A stretch of 64,000 nucleotides of DNA, taken from contig NZ_LXXZ01000013.1 in the NCBI RefSeq assembly GCF_003244875.1, forward strand, positions 1 through 64,000. The letters are read 5' to 3'. Source of the DNA: Stenotrophomonas sepilia. GTDB taxonomy: Bacteria > Pseudomonadota > Gammaproteobacteria > Xanthomonadales > Xanthomonadaceae. Below the pieces are notes generated by a model, which was given only the letters and a program-made list of their open reading frames with translations, was not told the DNA's origin and did no database searches. This document shows positions 50,875 to 59,726 of this stretch, piece after piece. The first letter of the stretch is position 1, and each line of letters opens with the position of its first letter. A program made the translations under genes and the position numbers.

Positions 50875-51344
50875 CCCTGACCTATCGAAGCCCCACCGCC
50901 AGCGACATCCTCCACGTCGCCGAGAACATGCGGCAGGAGGACATCCTGGAGGTGGCGGCTTCGCATGGTCACACCCCGCTCCAGGCGCTCGCATACGCAG
51001 TTACCGCGAGCGACCGCAGTTTCGCCGCGATGCACGACGGTTCTCCCGTGTGCATCTTCGGCTTCACCCAGCACGCCGAGGGTATCGCCTCGGTTTGGCT
51101 GCTGGGCACCGACGCCCTGGTGGCTCCCTCGTTCCGCCGCACGTTCCTCCGAGAAGCTCGGCGGATCAGCGACGAGTGGGCGGCCACCTTCGGCACCATC
51201 TTCAACTTCGTCGATGTCCACGCCGTCACCACGCGGCGATGGCTCGGCTGGCTTGGATTCCGCGAGAGCGGCGTCGAGTCCGCCTACGGCTTCGCCAAGA
51301 CACCCTTCGTCCGAGTAACCAAGACCCCATGTGCAACCCCGTAG
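50871..51344 (+). CDS. internal virion protein A, T7 gp13-like (DUF2833)
   Basis: The 157-residue protein has the GNAT-like fold of gp13 homologues: MTLTYRSPTASDILHVAENM, then VCIFGFTQHAEGIASVWLLG, then HAVTTRRWLGWLGFRESGVE. It starts in an ATGA overlap with gp12. T7 gp13 is needed for internal core assembly but is not retained in mature virions. Confidence 0.83.
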   Translation: MTLTYRSPTASDILHVAENMRQEDILEVAASHGHTPLQALAYAVTASDRSFAAMHDGSPVCIFGFTQHAEGIASVWLLGTDALVAPSFRRTFLREARRISDEWAATFGTIFNFVDVHAVTTRRWLGWLGFRESGVESAYGFAKTPFVRVTKTPCATP

Positions 51345-51775
51345 CAGTCCAGGTCGGTATCGCCGCAGTCAGCGCGATGGCGACCATGTACGGCCAGAAT
51401 CAGAACAACAAGGCCATCGAGGAAGCCGCGGAGCGTCAGCAGGAGCAGATCAACGACCAGGCCGCCGAGCGCACCCAACAGCGCATGGAGGAGGCCCGCG
51501 CACTGCGATCCGCGATGCGCGCCTCCGCAGCAGAAGCGGCAGTGTCCGGCAACTCGGTCGAGCTGCTGGCGAACGACATCATGGCCCAGGCTGGCCGTGA
51601 CGTGGCCCTCATCGAGAAGAACCGCAGGAACGGAGTCGTCGAAAGCGGCTCCGAAGCACGCGCTCGTATCCGCACCGGCAATGCCGAGGCGCTGGGCGGC
51701 GTGATGCAGTCAGGCGCGAACGCCTACAGCAACATCCAAACCTACAAGCGCTATTCCATTCCCGGAGACGAGTAA
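51329..51775 (+). CDS. internal virion protein B, T7 gp14 type
   Basis: The 148-residue protein has a short hydrophobic start (MCNPVAVQVGIAAVSAMATM) and a long Ala/Glu/Gln helix (AEAAVSGNSVELLANDIMAQ), like gp14, which is ejected into the outer membrane of the host. It overlaps gp13 by 16 bases. Confidence 0.87.
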   Translation: MCNPVAVQVGIAAVSAMATMYGQNQNNKAIEEAAERQQEQINDQAAERTQQRMEEARALRSAMRASAAEAAVSGNSVELLANDIMAQAGRDVALIEKNRRNGVVESGSEARARIRTGNAEALGGVMQSGANAYSNIQTYKRYSIPGDE

Positions 51776-51778
51776 CCC

Positions 51779-53953
51779 GTGGCTCGCACGAAACCCCAAG
51801 AGATCATCCGCCGCGCGCAGGTGCCGCAGCGTCTCGCCGAGCGCCCCGTTCTGGCGGTGCAGGCTGACCAGGCGTCCTCCGCTGGTGCCGGTGCCCTCTC
51901 TCGCACCGCCGCTGCGGTGCTGACGCGCGTCTCGGATTCCGTCAACTCGCAGATGATCTCCAACAGCCGCGAGCAGTACACCGCCGCGGCGACCCAACGT
52001 ATGCAGGAGGACGCCGAGGGTACGCCCCGGCAGGCCGAGGACTTCGTTGCCCAGCAGTCGGAGTCATGGCGTCGCGGCTACCTCAAGGCTGACGGCATCA
52101 TCCGCGTCCGCGACTGGCAGATCGAAGCGGCCAAGGAGATCGCCAAGGCCGAACCCGGCACCGACATCGAGCCGCTCATCAAGGAGCGGATGGCGGCGCT
52201 GACGCAGAACCCCGAGTTCCAAGACCCGCAGGTCCGCAAGGCCCTGATGCCGGTCGCTATGCGCGCCGCGCAGCAGGTCCGCCAGCAGTGGCAGGCCGAC
52301 TCGATGCGGGAAATGCTGGTGCGGCAGAAGGAGTCGCTGACCGCGATCATCCGCGACGGCATCAAGGGCGGCACGTTCCTCACCTCCGAGGGCATGAACG
52401 GCCTGTACGCGATGCTGGATCAGGAGGAGTACGCCTACCTCAACAAGCGCGACGTGGACGAACTCTACGTCGAGGCCGCCAAGGAGGAGCTGGCTGCGGG
52501 AAACCGTGATCCTCAGTCGATCCTGGCGTTCCTGGAGCAGGACCGCGGCGACGGCCAGCCCGGCTTGATGAACACCGAGCACGGCGACGAGCTGCGCGCG
52601 GCGGCTGCCGCAGGTGCCCGCGTAATCGCACACCGCGAGGACGAGGCACGCAAGCAGGCGATGGCCGAGGCCGAGTGGACGCTCCAGGGCCTCGCGGATC
52701 GCGGCCAGCTCACCCACAAGACCATCGACACCTGGGCCAGCAAGTTCGGCCTGAGCGGCGGCGACCTCCAGTCCTTCAAGCGCTACTGGAACAACCAGCA
52801 GGAGCAGACGCTTCGCCGCTGGGAGCAGGAAGCGAAGGAGCGCGCCCGAGAGGAGCGCATCCGCAAGCTGGTAGCCGGGGGCAATCCCTACGAGATCAGC
52901 GACGCCGACCTCAAGAAGCAGGCCGGTAAGGAGTGGGAGGAGACCCCGCAGGCTGCACGCGGCCAGGTGCTCCAGAAGTGGGCACGACAGGGCATCGTCA
53001 TCCCCCAGCTCGAACGCATCCTCAAGCGCGCTGACCCCGCGTTCCAGGAGAACTTCCAGAACGCCGCGACGCTGTACGAACAGCTCCGCAAGGTCTCGCC
53101 CAAGTACGCCGATACGGTCGCTGGCGGCGAGGCTGCCGCAATGCTGGACCAGTACCTCTACGACACCCGGCGAAGTGGTCAGTCCCACCAGGAGGCCGCT
53201 CGCGTCCTGACGCAACCGAAGCGCGAAGTCGAGGAGGCCCGCTCGGTCATCAACGACACCTGGAAGTCCGGCATCAAGGACTACCTGGAGATCGACGGCA
53301 AGCCGCGCGACCCGCGTGAGCTGCACCGCATCCGCCAGGAAGCCGAGCGCATCGCCTCTCGTGGCGGCGTGTCCGGCGAAGCTGCCATCCGTGCGGCGGT
53401 CGGTCAGATCGACGCCCAGCGCACGACCGTCAACGGCCGTCGCGTGCCGAACATCGGCATGCCGCAGGGTGCCGAGCCAGCGGTAGACGAGCTGATCCAG
53501 ACGGTCGCGCGTAAGCTCGGCCGCGACCCGGATGAGCTGTCGGCCCTACCGAATCCCCGCAATCCGGGGCAGTGGCAGATCGTCGGCCCCGACAACTGGC
53601 TGATCCCTGACCCGGACACCGGCCGCGCCATCGGTTTCGATCCGCGTGCCATCGCGGCACAGCACCAGCGCTGGAAGGGAGACCTTGCGGAATCCCAGGC
53701 GCGTCGTCGGGTCGAGCAGCGCACCACCTGGGCGGACCAGTCCCGGAACATCCGCGACCTGCGCTCGCAGTCGGCGACCACGGAAATCCCCGCGACCATC
53801 GCCAAGCGCGACGCTAGCGCCGCCGAGGCTCCCGCCTTCGAGCTGCCCAAGTTCGACCTCACCAAGCCGCTGGTTCCCAACGCGGGCACCAAGCAAACCA
53901 CCACCACCCCGGCAGTCCCCGAGGACTTCCTGGAGTACCTGACGAGGAAGTAA
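51779..53953 (+). CDS. internal virion protein C, T7 gp15 type
   Basis: This 724-residue core protein has a GTG start at 51779 after CGGAGACGAG. It is highly helical with many charged repeats and is close to T7 gp15 (747 residues) in size and place. gp15 forms the periplasmic part of the DNA ejection channel. Confidence 0.88.
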   Translation: MARTKPQEIIRRAQVPQRLAERPVLAVQADQASSAGAGALSRTAAAVLTRVSDSVNSQMISNSREQYTAAATQRMQEDAEGTPRQAEDFVAQQSESWRRGYLKADGIIRVRDWQIEAAKEIAKAEPGTDIEPLIKERMAALTQNPEFQDPQVRKALMPVAMRAAQQVRQQWQADSMREMLVRQKESLTAIIRDGIKGGTFLTSEGMNGLYAMLDQEEYAYLNKRDVDELYVEAAKEELAAGNRDPQSILAFLEQDRGDGQPGLMNTEHGDELRAAAAAGARVIAHREDEARKQAMAEAEWTLQGLADRGQLTHKTIDTWASKFGLSGGDLQSFKRYWNNQQEQTLRRWEQEAKERAREERIRKLVAGGNPYEISDADLKKQAGKEWEETPQAARGQVLQKWARQGIVIPQLERILKRADPAFQENFQNAATLYEQLRKVSPKYADTVAGGEAAAMLDQYLYDTRRSGQSHQEAARVLTQPKREVEEARSVINDTWKSGIKDYLEIDGKPRDPRELHRIRQEAERIASRGGVSGEAAIRAAVGQIDAQRTTVNGRRVPNIGMPQGAEPAVDELIQTVARKLGRDPDELSALPNPRNPGQWQIVGPDNWLIPDPDTGRAIGFDPRAIAAQHQRWKGDLAESQARRRVEQRTTWADQSRNIRDLRSQSATTEIPATIAKRDASAAEAPAFELPKFDLTKPLVPNAGTKQTTTTPAVPEDFLEYLTRK

Positions 53954-53959
53954 GACCGC

Positions 53960-56900
53960 ATGTTTGAATCCCTACCCGGCGCAGACGAGAACATCGTCAA
54001 GCCGGCAACCCAGCAGCCCATCGTGCAAGCCGTGCGCGAGCGCAAGGAGCAGCGAGAGGCCGCGCAGCGCCGGAAGGATCAGACGACCGTATGGGACGGA
54101 TGGGGCGCTGCCCAGGCAAAGGGCGGCATCGGCTTCATCGACCGCTTCATCACCGAGCTGGGCTACGAGCCGCAGCAGGGCTATCGCATTCCCGCAGACG
54201 CGCGCAAGCGCTGGGAGTCGATGGGCCTGCGCCCGGAGCAGTGGGAGCTGTTCGGCCGGGCCACTTCCGACGAGCACCTCTCCTATCTGGAATCCGTGGC
54301 CTTCATGAATCAGATGGCGGACGACGACCTCGCGCAGTTTGGCCTGGGCGGACAGATCGCCCTCGGCTTCACCGACCCGGTGGCAACCGGCCTCGATCTC
54401 GCCACGGGCGGCCTGGGGTACGCAGCCAAGGCCGGACGCCTCGCCAACGCGGTGCGCTCCGGTCTACAGGCTGCGGGCACCTCCGCGCTGATGTCGGCCG
54501 CAACCTCCACCTACGACCCCGAGCAGACGCTCGCGGATGGCGTGCAGAGCGCCGCCCTGTCGTTCGCGTTCGGTGGTGCCCTCGGCGCTCGCCGGGGTGC
54601 CCTGTTCGATGGCGAGGTCAAGCCTGACGTGGTGAAGCGGCTGGCTGGTGACGACTCGCTGTCGGCCGCCCGCGTTGCTGGCACCGCCACCACCGACCCG
54701 ACGCCAGGCGTCCTCCCGCTGCGCAACGAGACCGCATTCGAGCAGGAGTTCACCGACAAGGCGCTGGTCAACGCGCACATCACGCCCCACTTCGCCACCG
54801 TCCGCCGCGACCTTGCTGCCCGCATGGGTAGCGCCAAGTCGCCGCTGGTGCGCGAGGCGGGCCGTCTGCTGTTCCGCGATGGTGTCGGGTACACCGATCG
54901 CTCCGTCGCGGTCCAGGAGTCCACCAGCGAGTTCGCCAAGCGCCACCTGGCCGTCATGGAGACGGAATGGCGGAGCGGAGTGAACGCCGCGTGGGACGCC
55001 TACAAGCAACGGACGGGCACGCATTGGTGGAACTTCTCCGAGCGCGCCAAGTTCAACGAGGAGGTCGGCCGTGCCGTGCGCGGTGCGCCGGACGTGTCAC
55101 CGGAAGCCGCCAAGGCTGCCGGAAGCGTCGCCAAGGCGATGCGGGATGCGCTCAAGCTGGCGCAGGACAGCAACCTCGACGGCTTCGCCAACGTGGCGCA
55201 GAACGGCAACTACCTGCCGCGCTATTGGAGCGGCAAGGGCTTCAAGCGCCTGTTCGGCGAAATGCAGCTCCACCAGGACGACGTGATCGACCAGCTCATC
55301 AAGCCCGCCATGCGTCGCGCATGGGAGGCCGCCGCCGACGAAGGCGACGAGATCGACGACGAGCTGCTCGGGGCGGTTGCACGCTCCTACCTCAAGCGCG
55401 CTCAGGCGAACTTCGAGGGCGACGGGATGGACCTGCTGGTCCGCCCGCTGGACAGCGATTCGGTCGAGGAGATCGGCAACATGCTGACCGAGGCGGGCGT
55501 CTCGCCCGTGCGGTCGCAAGAGCTGCTGTCTAAGCTGGAGCGCAAGACCTACGAGTCGGGCAAGCTCGACCGCGCGAAGAAGCGCATCGACCTCGACGAG
55601 ACCTACTCCACCACCATCCGCAACGAGGCTGGCGAGGACGTGCAGGTCTCGATGGCCGACCTGTTCGACAACGACGTGGACTCGGTGATGACCCGCTACA
55701 TGCGCGAGATCACCGGCTGGTCGGCGCTATCGTCGAAGGCTGGCATCAAGAACCGAGCACAGCTGGACCGCTTCGTGTCGAAGCTCAAGAGCGACGCCCG
55801 CAAGTCCGGCGACGACGTGAAGGACATCGAGCGCCTGATCGACATCGGCCTCAAGTCCACCTTCGGCCGCAGCACCGAACTTGATCCCGCCAGCCGTGGC
55901 GCACGCTACGCGCGGTTCCTGCGCAACTGGAACTTCGCCCGCGTCATGAACCAGGTCGGCTTCTCGCTGTTCGCCGAGCTTGGCCCGACCATCGCGCATG
56001 CCGGTCTCCGCAACTTCTGGAACTCCGTGGGTGCCGCCCGCGACTTCCTGGTGCGCGGCGCTGACGGCAAGCTGTCCTCGCAGGAGGCGCGCGTGATGGA
56101 GCGGCTGTTCGCACCCGGCACCGACTGGCTGCGCAACCCGCCGTTCCTGCGCCTGGACGAGGACGCGCTCGTGCCGCAGACGTTCAACGTTAAGCACGGC
56201 GAGAAGATCGACAACGCGATGAACATGGCGACGCACGTCACCTCGGTCGCATCCGGCATGGCCCCGATCAACACGATGCTCCAACGCATCGCTGGTCGCG
56301 CCACGCTGCTGCGGCTGCTGGACATGGCTAACGCCAAGAAGCTGTCGGACGCCGAAGTGGCCCGCCTGCGCACCTGGGGCCTCGACGAGAAGGCCCAGGC
56401 CGACGTGTTCGGCTACCTCAAAGGCAAGCGGCAGATCGAGCAGATCGACCCGGACAAGCTGCCGTTCCAGACGCGCGAGCGCATGGGGGCATTCCTGTTC
56501 CGCGTGACGCGACACCAGGTTCTCGAAGGTGACGCCTCGGACAGCATCGAGCTGATGCACTCCACCACCGGCCGCATCGTCACGCAGTTCCGCAGCTTCA
56601 TGGTCAACAGCTACACCCGCCACTTCCTGAACTCGGTCCACCACTACGACGACTGGCGCACCTACGCGATGGTCGTGCTGTCCACCTCGGCAGCAGGGAT
56701 GGGCTGGGCGGCTCGCACGTACATCAACACCGCTGGCAACCCCGAGCAGCGGAAGAAGCAGCTCACGCAGGCGAACTTCTACAAGAACGCTGTCGCGCAA
56801 TCGAGCTGGTCGAACGTCATCCCCGCGGTCACCGACGCCGTGTGGGCGGACGCCTTGGGCAATGACCCGGTGTTCGCCAACAACCGCTCGACCGGCCTGG

Positions 56901-57124
56901 AGAATGGCGTGATGGGCATCCCGTCCATCGACCTGTTCAACAAGGTCTACGGCAGCACGCGGATGATCGGTTCGGCCATCCGCGACGACGAGGAGATCAC
57001 CGAGAAGCAGATGCGCGACTTCTGGAAGATTTGGTGGTTCAACAACATGACGGGCGTCCGCAACATCGCGGATCAAGCCCTACAGCAGTTCCCCGACCGA
57101 AAGGACGGGACTGATCGACCGTAA
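53960..57124 (+). CDS. internal virion protein D, T7 gp16-like, without a visible transglycosylase domain
   Basis: This 1,054-residue core protein begins MFESLPGADENIVKPATQQP. T7 gp16 has 1,318 residues and an N-terminal SLT transglycosylase domain. Here I find no catalytic ES motif, and the protein is shorter by about the size of that domain. The Gly/Ala-rich segment LGGQIALGFTDPVATGLDLA and the C-terminal membrane-channel half (FRSFMVNSYTRHFLNSVHHY) remain. Peptidoglycan opening during entry must then use another enzyme. Confidence 0.88.
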   Translation: MFESLPGADENIVKPATQQPIVQAVRERKEQREAAQRRKDQTTVWDGWGAAQAKGGIGFIDRFITELGYEPQQGYRIPADARKRWESMGLRPEQWELFGRATSDEHLSYLESVAFMNQMADDDLAQFGLGGQIALGFTDPVATGLDLATGGLGYAAKAGRLANAVRSGLQAAGTSALMSAATSTYDPEQTLADGVQSAALSFAFGGALGARRGALFDGEVKPDVVKRLAGDDSLSAARVAGTATTDPTPGVLPLRNETAFEQEFTDKALVNAHITPHFATVRRDLAARMGSAKSPLVREAGRLLFRDGVGYTDRSVAVQESTSEFAKRHLAVMETEWRSGVNAAWDAYKQRTGTHWWNFSERAKFNEEVGRAVRGAPDVSPEAAKAAGSVAKAMRDALKLAQDSNLDGFANVAQNGNYLPRYWSGKGFKRLFGEMQLHQDDVIDQLIKPAMRRAWEAAADEGDEIDDELLGAVARSYLKRAQANFEGDGMDLLVRPLDSDSVEEIGNMLTEAGVSPVRSQELLSKLERKTYESGKLDRAKKRIDLDETYSTTIRNEAGEDVQVSMADLFDNDVDSVMTRYMREITGWSALSSKAGIKNRAQLDRFVSKLKSDARKSGDDVKDIERLIDIGLKSTFGRSTELDPASRGARYARFLRNWNFARVMNQVGFSLFAELGPTIAHAGLRNFWNSVGAARDFLVRGADGKLSSQEARVMERLFAPGTDWLRNPPFLRLDEDALVPQTFNVKHGEKIDNAMNMATHVTSVASGMAPINTMLQRIAGRATLLRLLDMANAKKLSDAEVARLRTWGLDEKAQADVFGYLKGKRQIEQIDPDKLPFQTRERMGAFLFRVTRHQVLEGDASDSIELMHSTTGRIVTQFRSFMVNSYTRHFLNSVHHYDDWRTYAMVVLSTSAAGMGWAARTYINTAGNPEQRKKQLTQANFYKNAVAQSSWSNVIPAVTDAVWADALGNDPVFANNRSTGLENGVMGIPSIDLFNKVYGSTRMIGSAIRDDEEITEKQMRDFWKIWWFNNMTGVRNIADQALQQFPDRKDGTDRP

Positions 57125-57127
57125 CCA

Positions 57128-57155
57128 GGAGGCCCTTCGGGGCCTCCACCTTTTT
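57128..57155 (+). terminator. UUCG-loop terminator between internal core and tail fibre genes
   Basis: GGAGGCCC-TTCG-GGGCCTCC is a perfect 8-bp stem with a stable tetraloop, followed by ACCTTTTT. No phage promoter motif is seen after it, so fibre genes depend on read-through. Confidence 0.9.
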
Positions 57156-57163
57156 GAGGACGC

Positions 57164-59701
57164 ATGATCGAACTATCGCGCGGCCTTTCCTTCGTGCTCT
57201 ACACCTACGAGGGAGGCCCTACGCGGTTCACCGTGCCGTTCCCGTACATCGCCCGTGAGCACATCCGGGCGTTCGTCGGTGAACCGGACGCGGCCCGCGC
57301 TGTCTCCGTGTCGTGGGTGGACGCCAGCACCATCGAGATTCCGTCGCAGGATGGCGTGCTCGACGCACCCTACACTGTGACCATCCGGCGATTCACGCCG
57401 ATTGACGCCCTCCTGGTCAACTACAAGGAAGGCGCAAACCTCCCGGCGCGCGACTTGTCCAAGTCGTTCCGCCAACTGCTGTACGCGCACCAGGAACTCG
57501 CCGAGTTCGGTGGCGGCAGCGGCCTCCCCGGTGGCGGCCCCGGTAACCCCGGTGGCAACCCGGACCTCAATGCAATCATCGAGCAGCTCCTCCGCTCGCC
57601 AGCACTGCAAGACCTGCTGACCCGCATCGACCTCATCGACGTGAACGCCGAGGCGATCCTGGAGGAGATCATGCGCTCGCACGAGTTCTTCGACGTGCAG
57701 CGCGACTACGGCGACAAGATCAGCACGGCCACCCATGAGATCGGGCTGCTGACCGAAGGCAACAAGGTCATCGCGCAGCAGATCATCGACCTGTTCGCGC
57801 GGGTGGACTACGGCGAGCAGAGTAACCAAGCACGGTTCCTGGAGGTCAATCGCGCCATCGCCGACGAGCACTCTGCGCGCGTCGAGGCGATCACCGAGCT
57901 GCAAGGCCAGGTGGTCGAGAACGGCAAGACAATCTCCGCAGCGCTCAACCAGCGCATCGACGAGGTGGAGAGCACCACCGAAGCGGCGCGCGCGGCCACC
58001 GAGCAGCGCCTCGGCGCAGAGATCGAGGACAGCGCGGCGCAGGTCCGCACCGCAGTCATGGCCGAGGTTGACGCCACCAAGGCCCGCGTGTCCGACGTTG
58101 AGACGGCAGTGGTTCGCCACGGCGAGAACATCGCTGGCCTGGCCGAGACCACGGAAGCCCTGACGGATGCCGAGGGTGCCAACACGGCATTCCGGCAGCA
58201 GATGGCGGCGAGCTACGGCGCGAACGTTCCGCAGGGGATCGCCAATGAGATCGACGGCCAGGTGTCGGCGGTCTCGGCTGCCTTCGAGCAGCGCATCGAC
58301 ACCGAAGCGTCCGCACGCGAAGCCCTGGCGTCGCAGGTATCCACGCTGGAGACCAGCACCGCGCCGACGATCTTCTCGGACGCGCAGCCCTCCCCGCCCG
58401 CTGGCGGCTTCAAGGTTCCGACCTTTTGGGTCAAGACCGGGCAGACCGGCGCGTACCTGACGCAGATTTGGGATGGCACCGGCTGGCGCAAGGCCGACCT
58501 GGCTGTCACCTCTCCGACCGGCGCGCTGGTGCAGCAGCTCAACACCACCAAGATCACCGCCGAGCAGGCACAGGCCATCGCGGCCACGCAGGTCCAGGCG
58601 TTCAAGGACGGCGACTTCGCCACCATCCGGCAGGAGTTCAATGTGGTCGCCGGGCAGCACTCCGGCATGTACGGTCAGTGGCAGGCCAACTACTCGGTCA
58701 AGATCAACGCGGGCACCATCAACGGCGTCCCCGTGGTCGCCGGTATCGCCCTCTCCGCGAACCCGCAGACCGGCAGCGACTTCATCGTGACCGCGGATCG
58801 CTTCGCCTTCGTCCACCCGCAGTACACCTCGGGCGGCACCCTGGCGAGCATCAAGTATCCGTTCGTGATCGGTACGGTCGGCGGCCAGTCCACCGTGGGT
58901 ATCCAGGGTGCGCTGGTGGTGGACGGGACGATCACTGCGGACAAGATCAGGGTGAACTCCCTGGCCGCACTCACGGCGAACGCGGGCACGATCAACGGCG
59001 GTACGTTCAAGACCCACACTCTCGACGGCAACGGCAACATCGTCAACGCTGCCGAGTTCCGCGTGGAAATCTCCAACCTCGGCGACTGGCCCCTGTGGGT
59101 TGGCTCCGGCGCGAAGAACGCCAACAACGCGGTGTTCTACGTGGACCGCAACGGCGGCGCGTTCTTCCGAGGCCGCGTCAATGCCCCCAACATCGTGGGG
59201 CAGTTCCAGTCGGCGACCGGCGTGTGGTGGACCGGGGCAACGAGCCTCTGCTACCAGGCGGGTAACAATTTCATTCCGCTCGGCGATTGGGTGGCGATCC
59301 ACGAGTTCTGGCTTGGCGCTCCGGTGCTGGCTGGTGAGGGTCATACGCCTTCCGTGTCGGTGACCGTGACCGCGAACACGCGCGTCTACGGGCTGCACGT
59401 CATCTTGGAGGAGCTGCGCGACTCCGTGTGGGTCGTCATCGCCTCGCACGAGCCGCCGATGTACCGCGCGTTGATTCAGCAGATGGGCGGCGACGGCAAC
59501 ACCTTCACCGCGTCCAACTTCTACACCTACGAGCAGTCGGTGACGCTCTCGGCGTCCGGCGCATGGACAGGCGGTGCCCGCGCATTCCGCGTGCGGTGTC
59601 GCGCATCCAGCCCGCCTCCGCAGGTCCACGGCTACGACGCCCCGGCCTACCCGAACTACCTCATCACGTCGATTGGCGGCTTCGCCTTCGGCATCCGATA
59701 A
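57164..59701 (+). CDS. tail fibre protein: T7 gp17 N-terminus with lambda J-like central region
   Basis: The first 120 residues of 845 are the T7-type virion attachment domain (SFVLYTYEGGPTRFTVPFPY and LPARDLSKSFRQLLYAHQEL). A Gly/Pro linker and a long coiled coil follow. From about residue 400 the pattern FSDAQPSPPAGGFKVPTFWV, then ITAEQAQAIAATQVQAFKDG, then GTITADKIRVNSLAALTANA resembles the DUF1983/host-specificity part of lambda gpJ. The C-terminal 200 residues are unique. It is the main receptor-binding fibre candidate. Confidence 0.88.
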   Translation: MIELSRGLSFVLYTYEGGPTRFTVPFPYIAREHIRAFVGEPDAARAVSVSWVDASTIEIPSQDGVLDAPYTVTIRRFTPIDALLVNYKEGANLPARDLSKSFRQLLYAHQELAEFGGGSGLPGGGPGNPGGNPDLNAIIEQLLRSPALQDLLTRIDLIDVNAEAILEEIMRSHEFFDVQRDYGDKISTATHEIGLLTEGNKVIAQQIIDLFARVDYGEQSNQARFLEVNRAIADEHSARVEAITELQGQVVENGKTISAALNQRIDEVESTTEAARAATEQRLGAEIEDSAAQVRTAVMAEVDATKARVSDVETAVVRHGENIAGLAETTEALTDAEGANTAFRQQMAASYGANVPQGIANEIDGQVSAVSAAFEQRIDTEASAREALASQVSTLETSTAPTIFSDAQPSPPAGGFKVPTFWVKTGQTGAYLTQIWDGTGWRKADLAVTSPTGALVQQLNTTKITAEQAQAIAATQVQAFKDGDFATIRQEFNVVAGQHSGMYGQWQANYSVKINAGTINGVPVVAGIALSANPQTGSDFIVTADRFAFVHPQYTSGGTLASIKYPFVIGTVGGQSTVGIQGALVVDGTITADKIRVNSLAALTANAGTINGGTFKTHTLDGNGNIVNAAEFRVEISNLGDWPLWVGSGAKNANNAVFYVDRNGGAFFRGRVNAPNIVGQFQSATGVWWTGATSLCYQAGNNFIPLGDWVAIHEFWLGAPVLAGEGHTPSVSVTVTANTRVYGLHVILEELRDSVWVVIASHEPPMYRALIQQMGGDGNTFTASNFYTYEQSVTLSASGAWTGGARAFRVRCRASSPPPQVHGYDAPAYPNYLITSIGGFAFGIR

Positions 59702-59726
59702 CCCTCAGAGAGAACCCAAGCACCGC

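Noticed and set aside
57173-59629. 818-codon minus-strand ORF opposite the tail fibre gene
   Set aside because: It has antisense composition and no start signals, while the sense fibre protein has clear domains.
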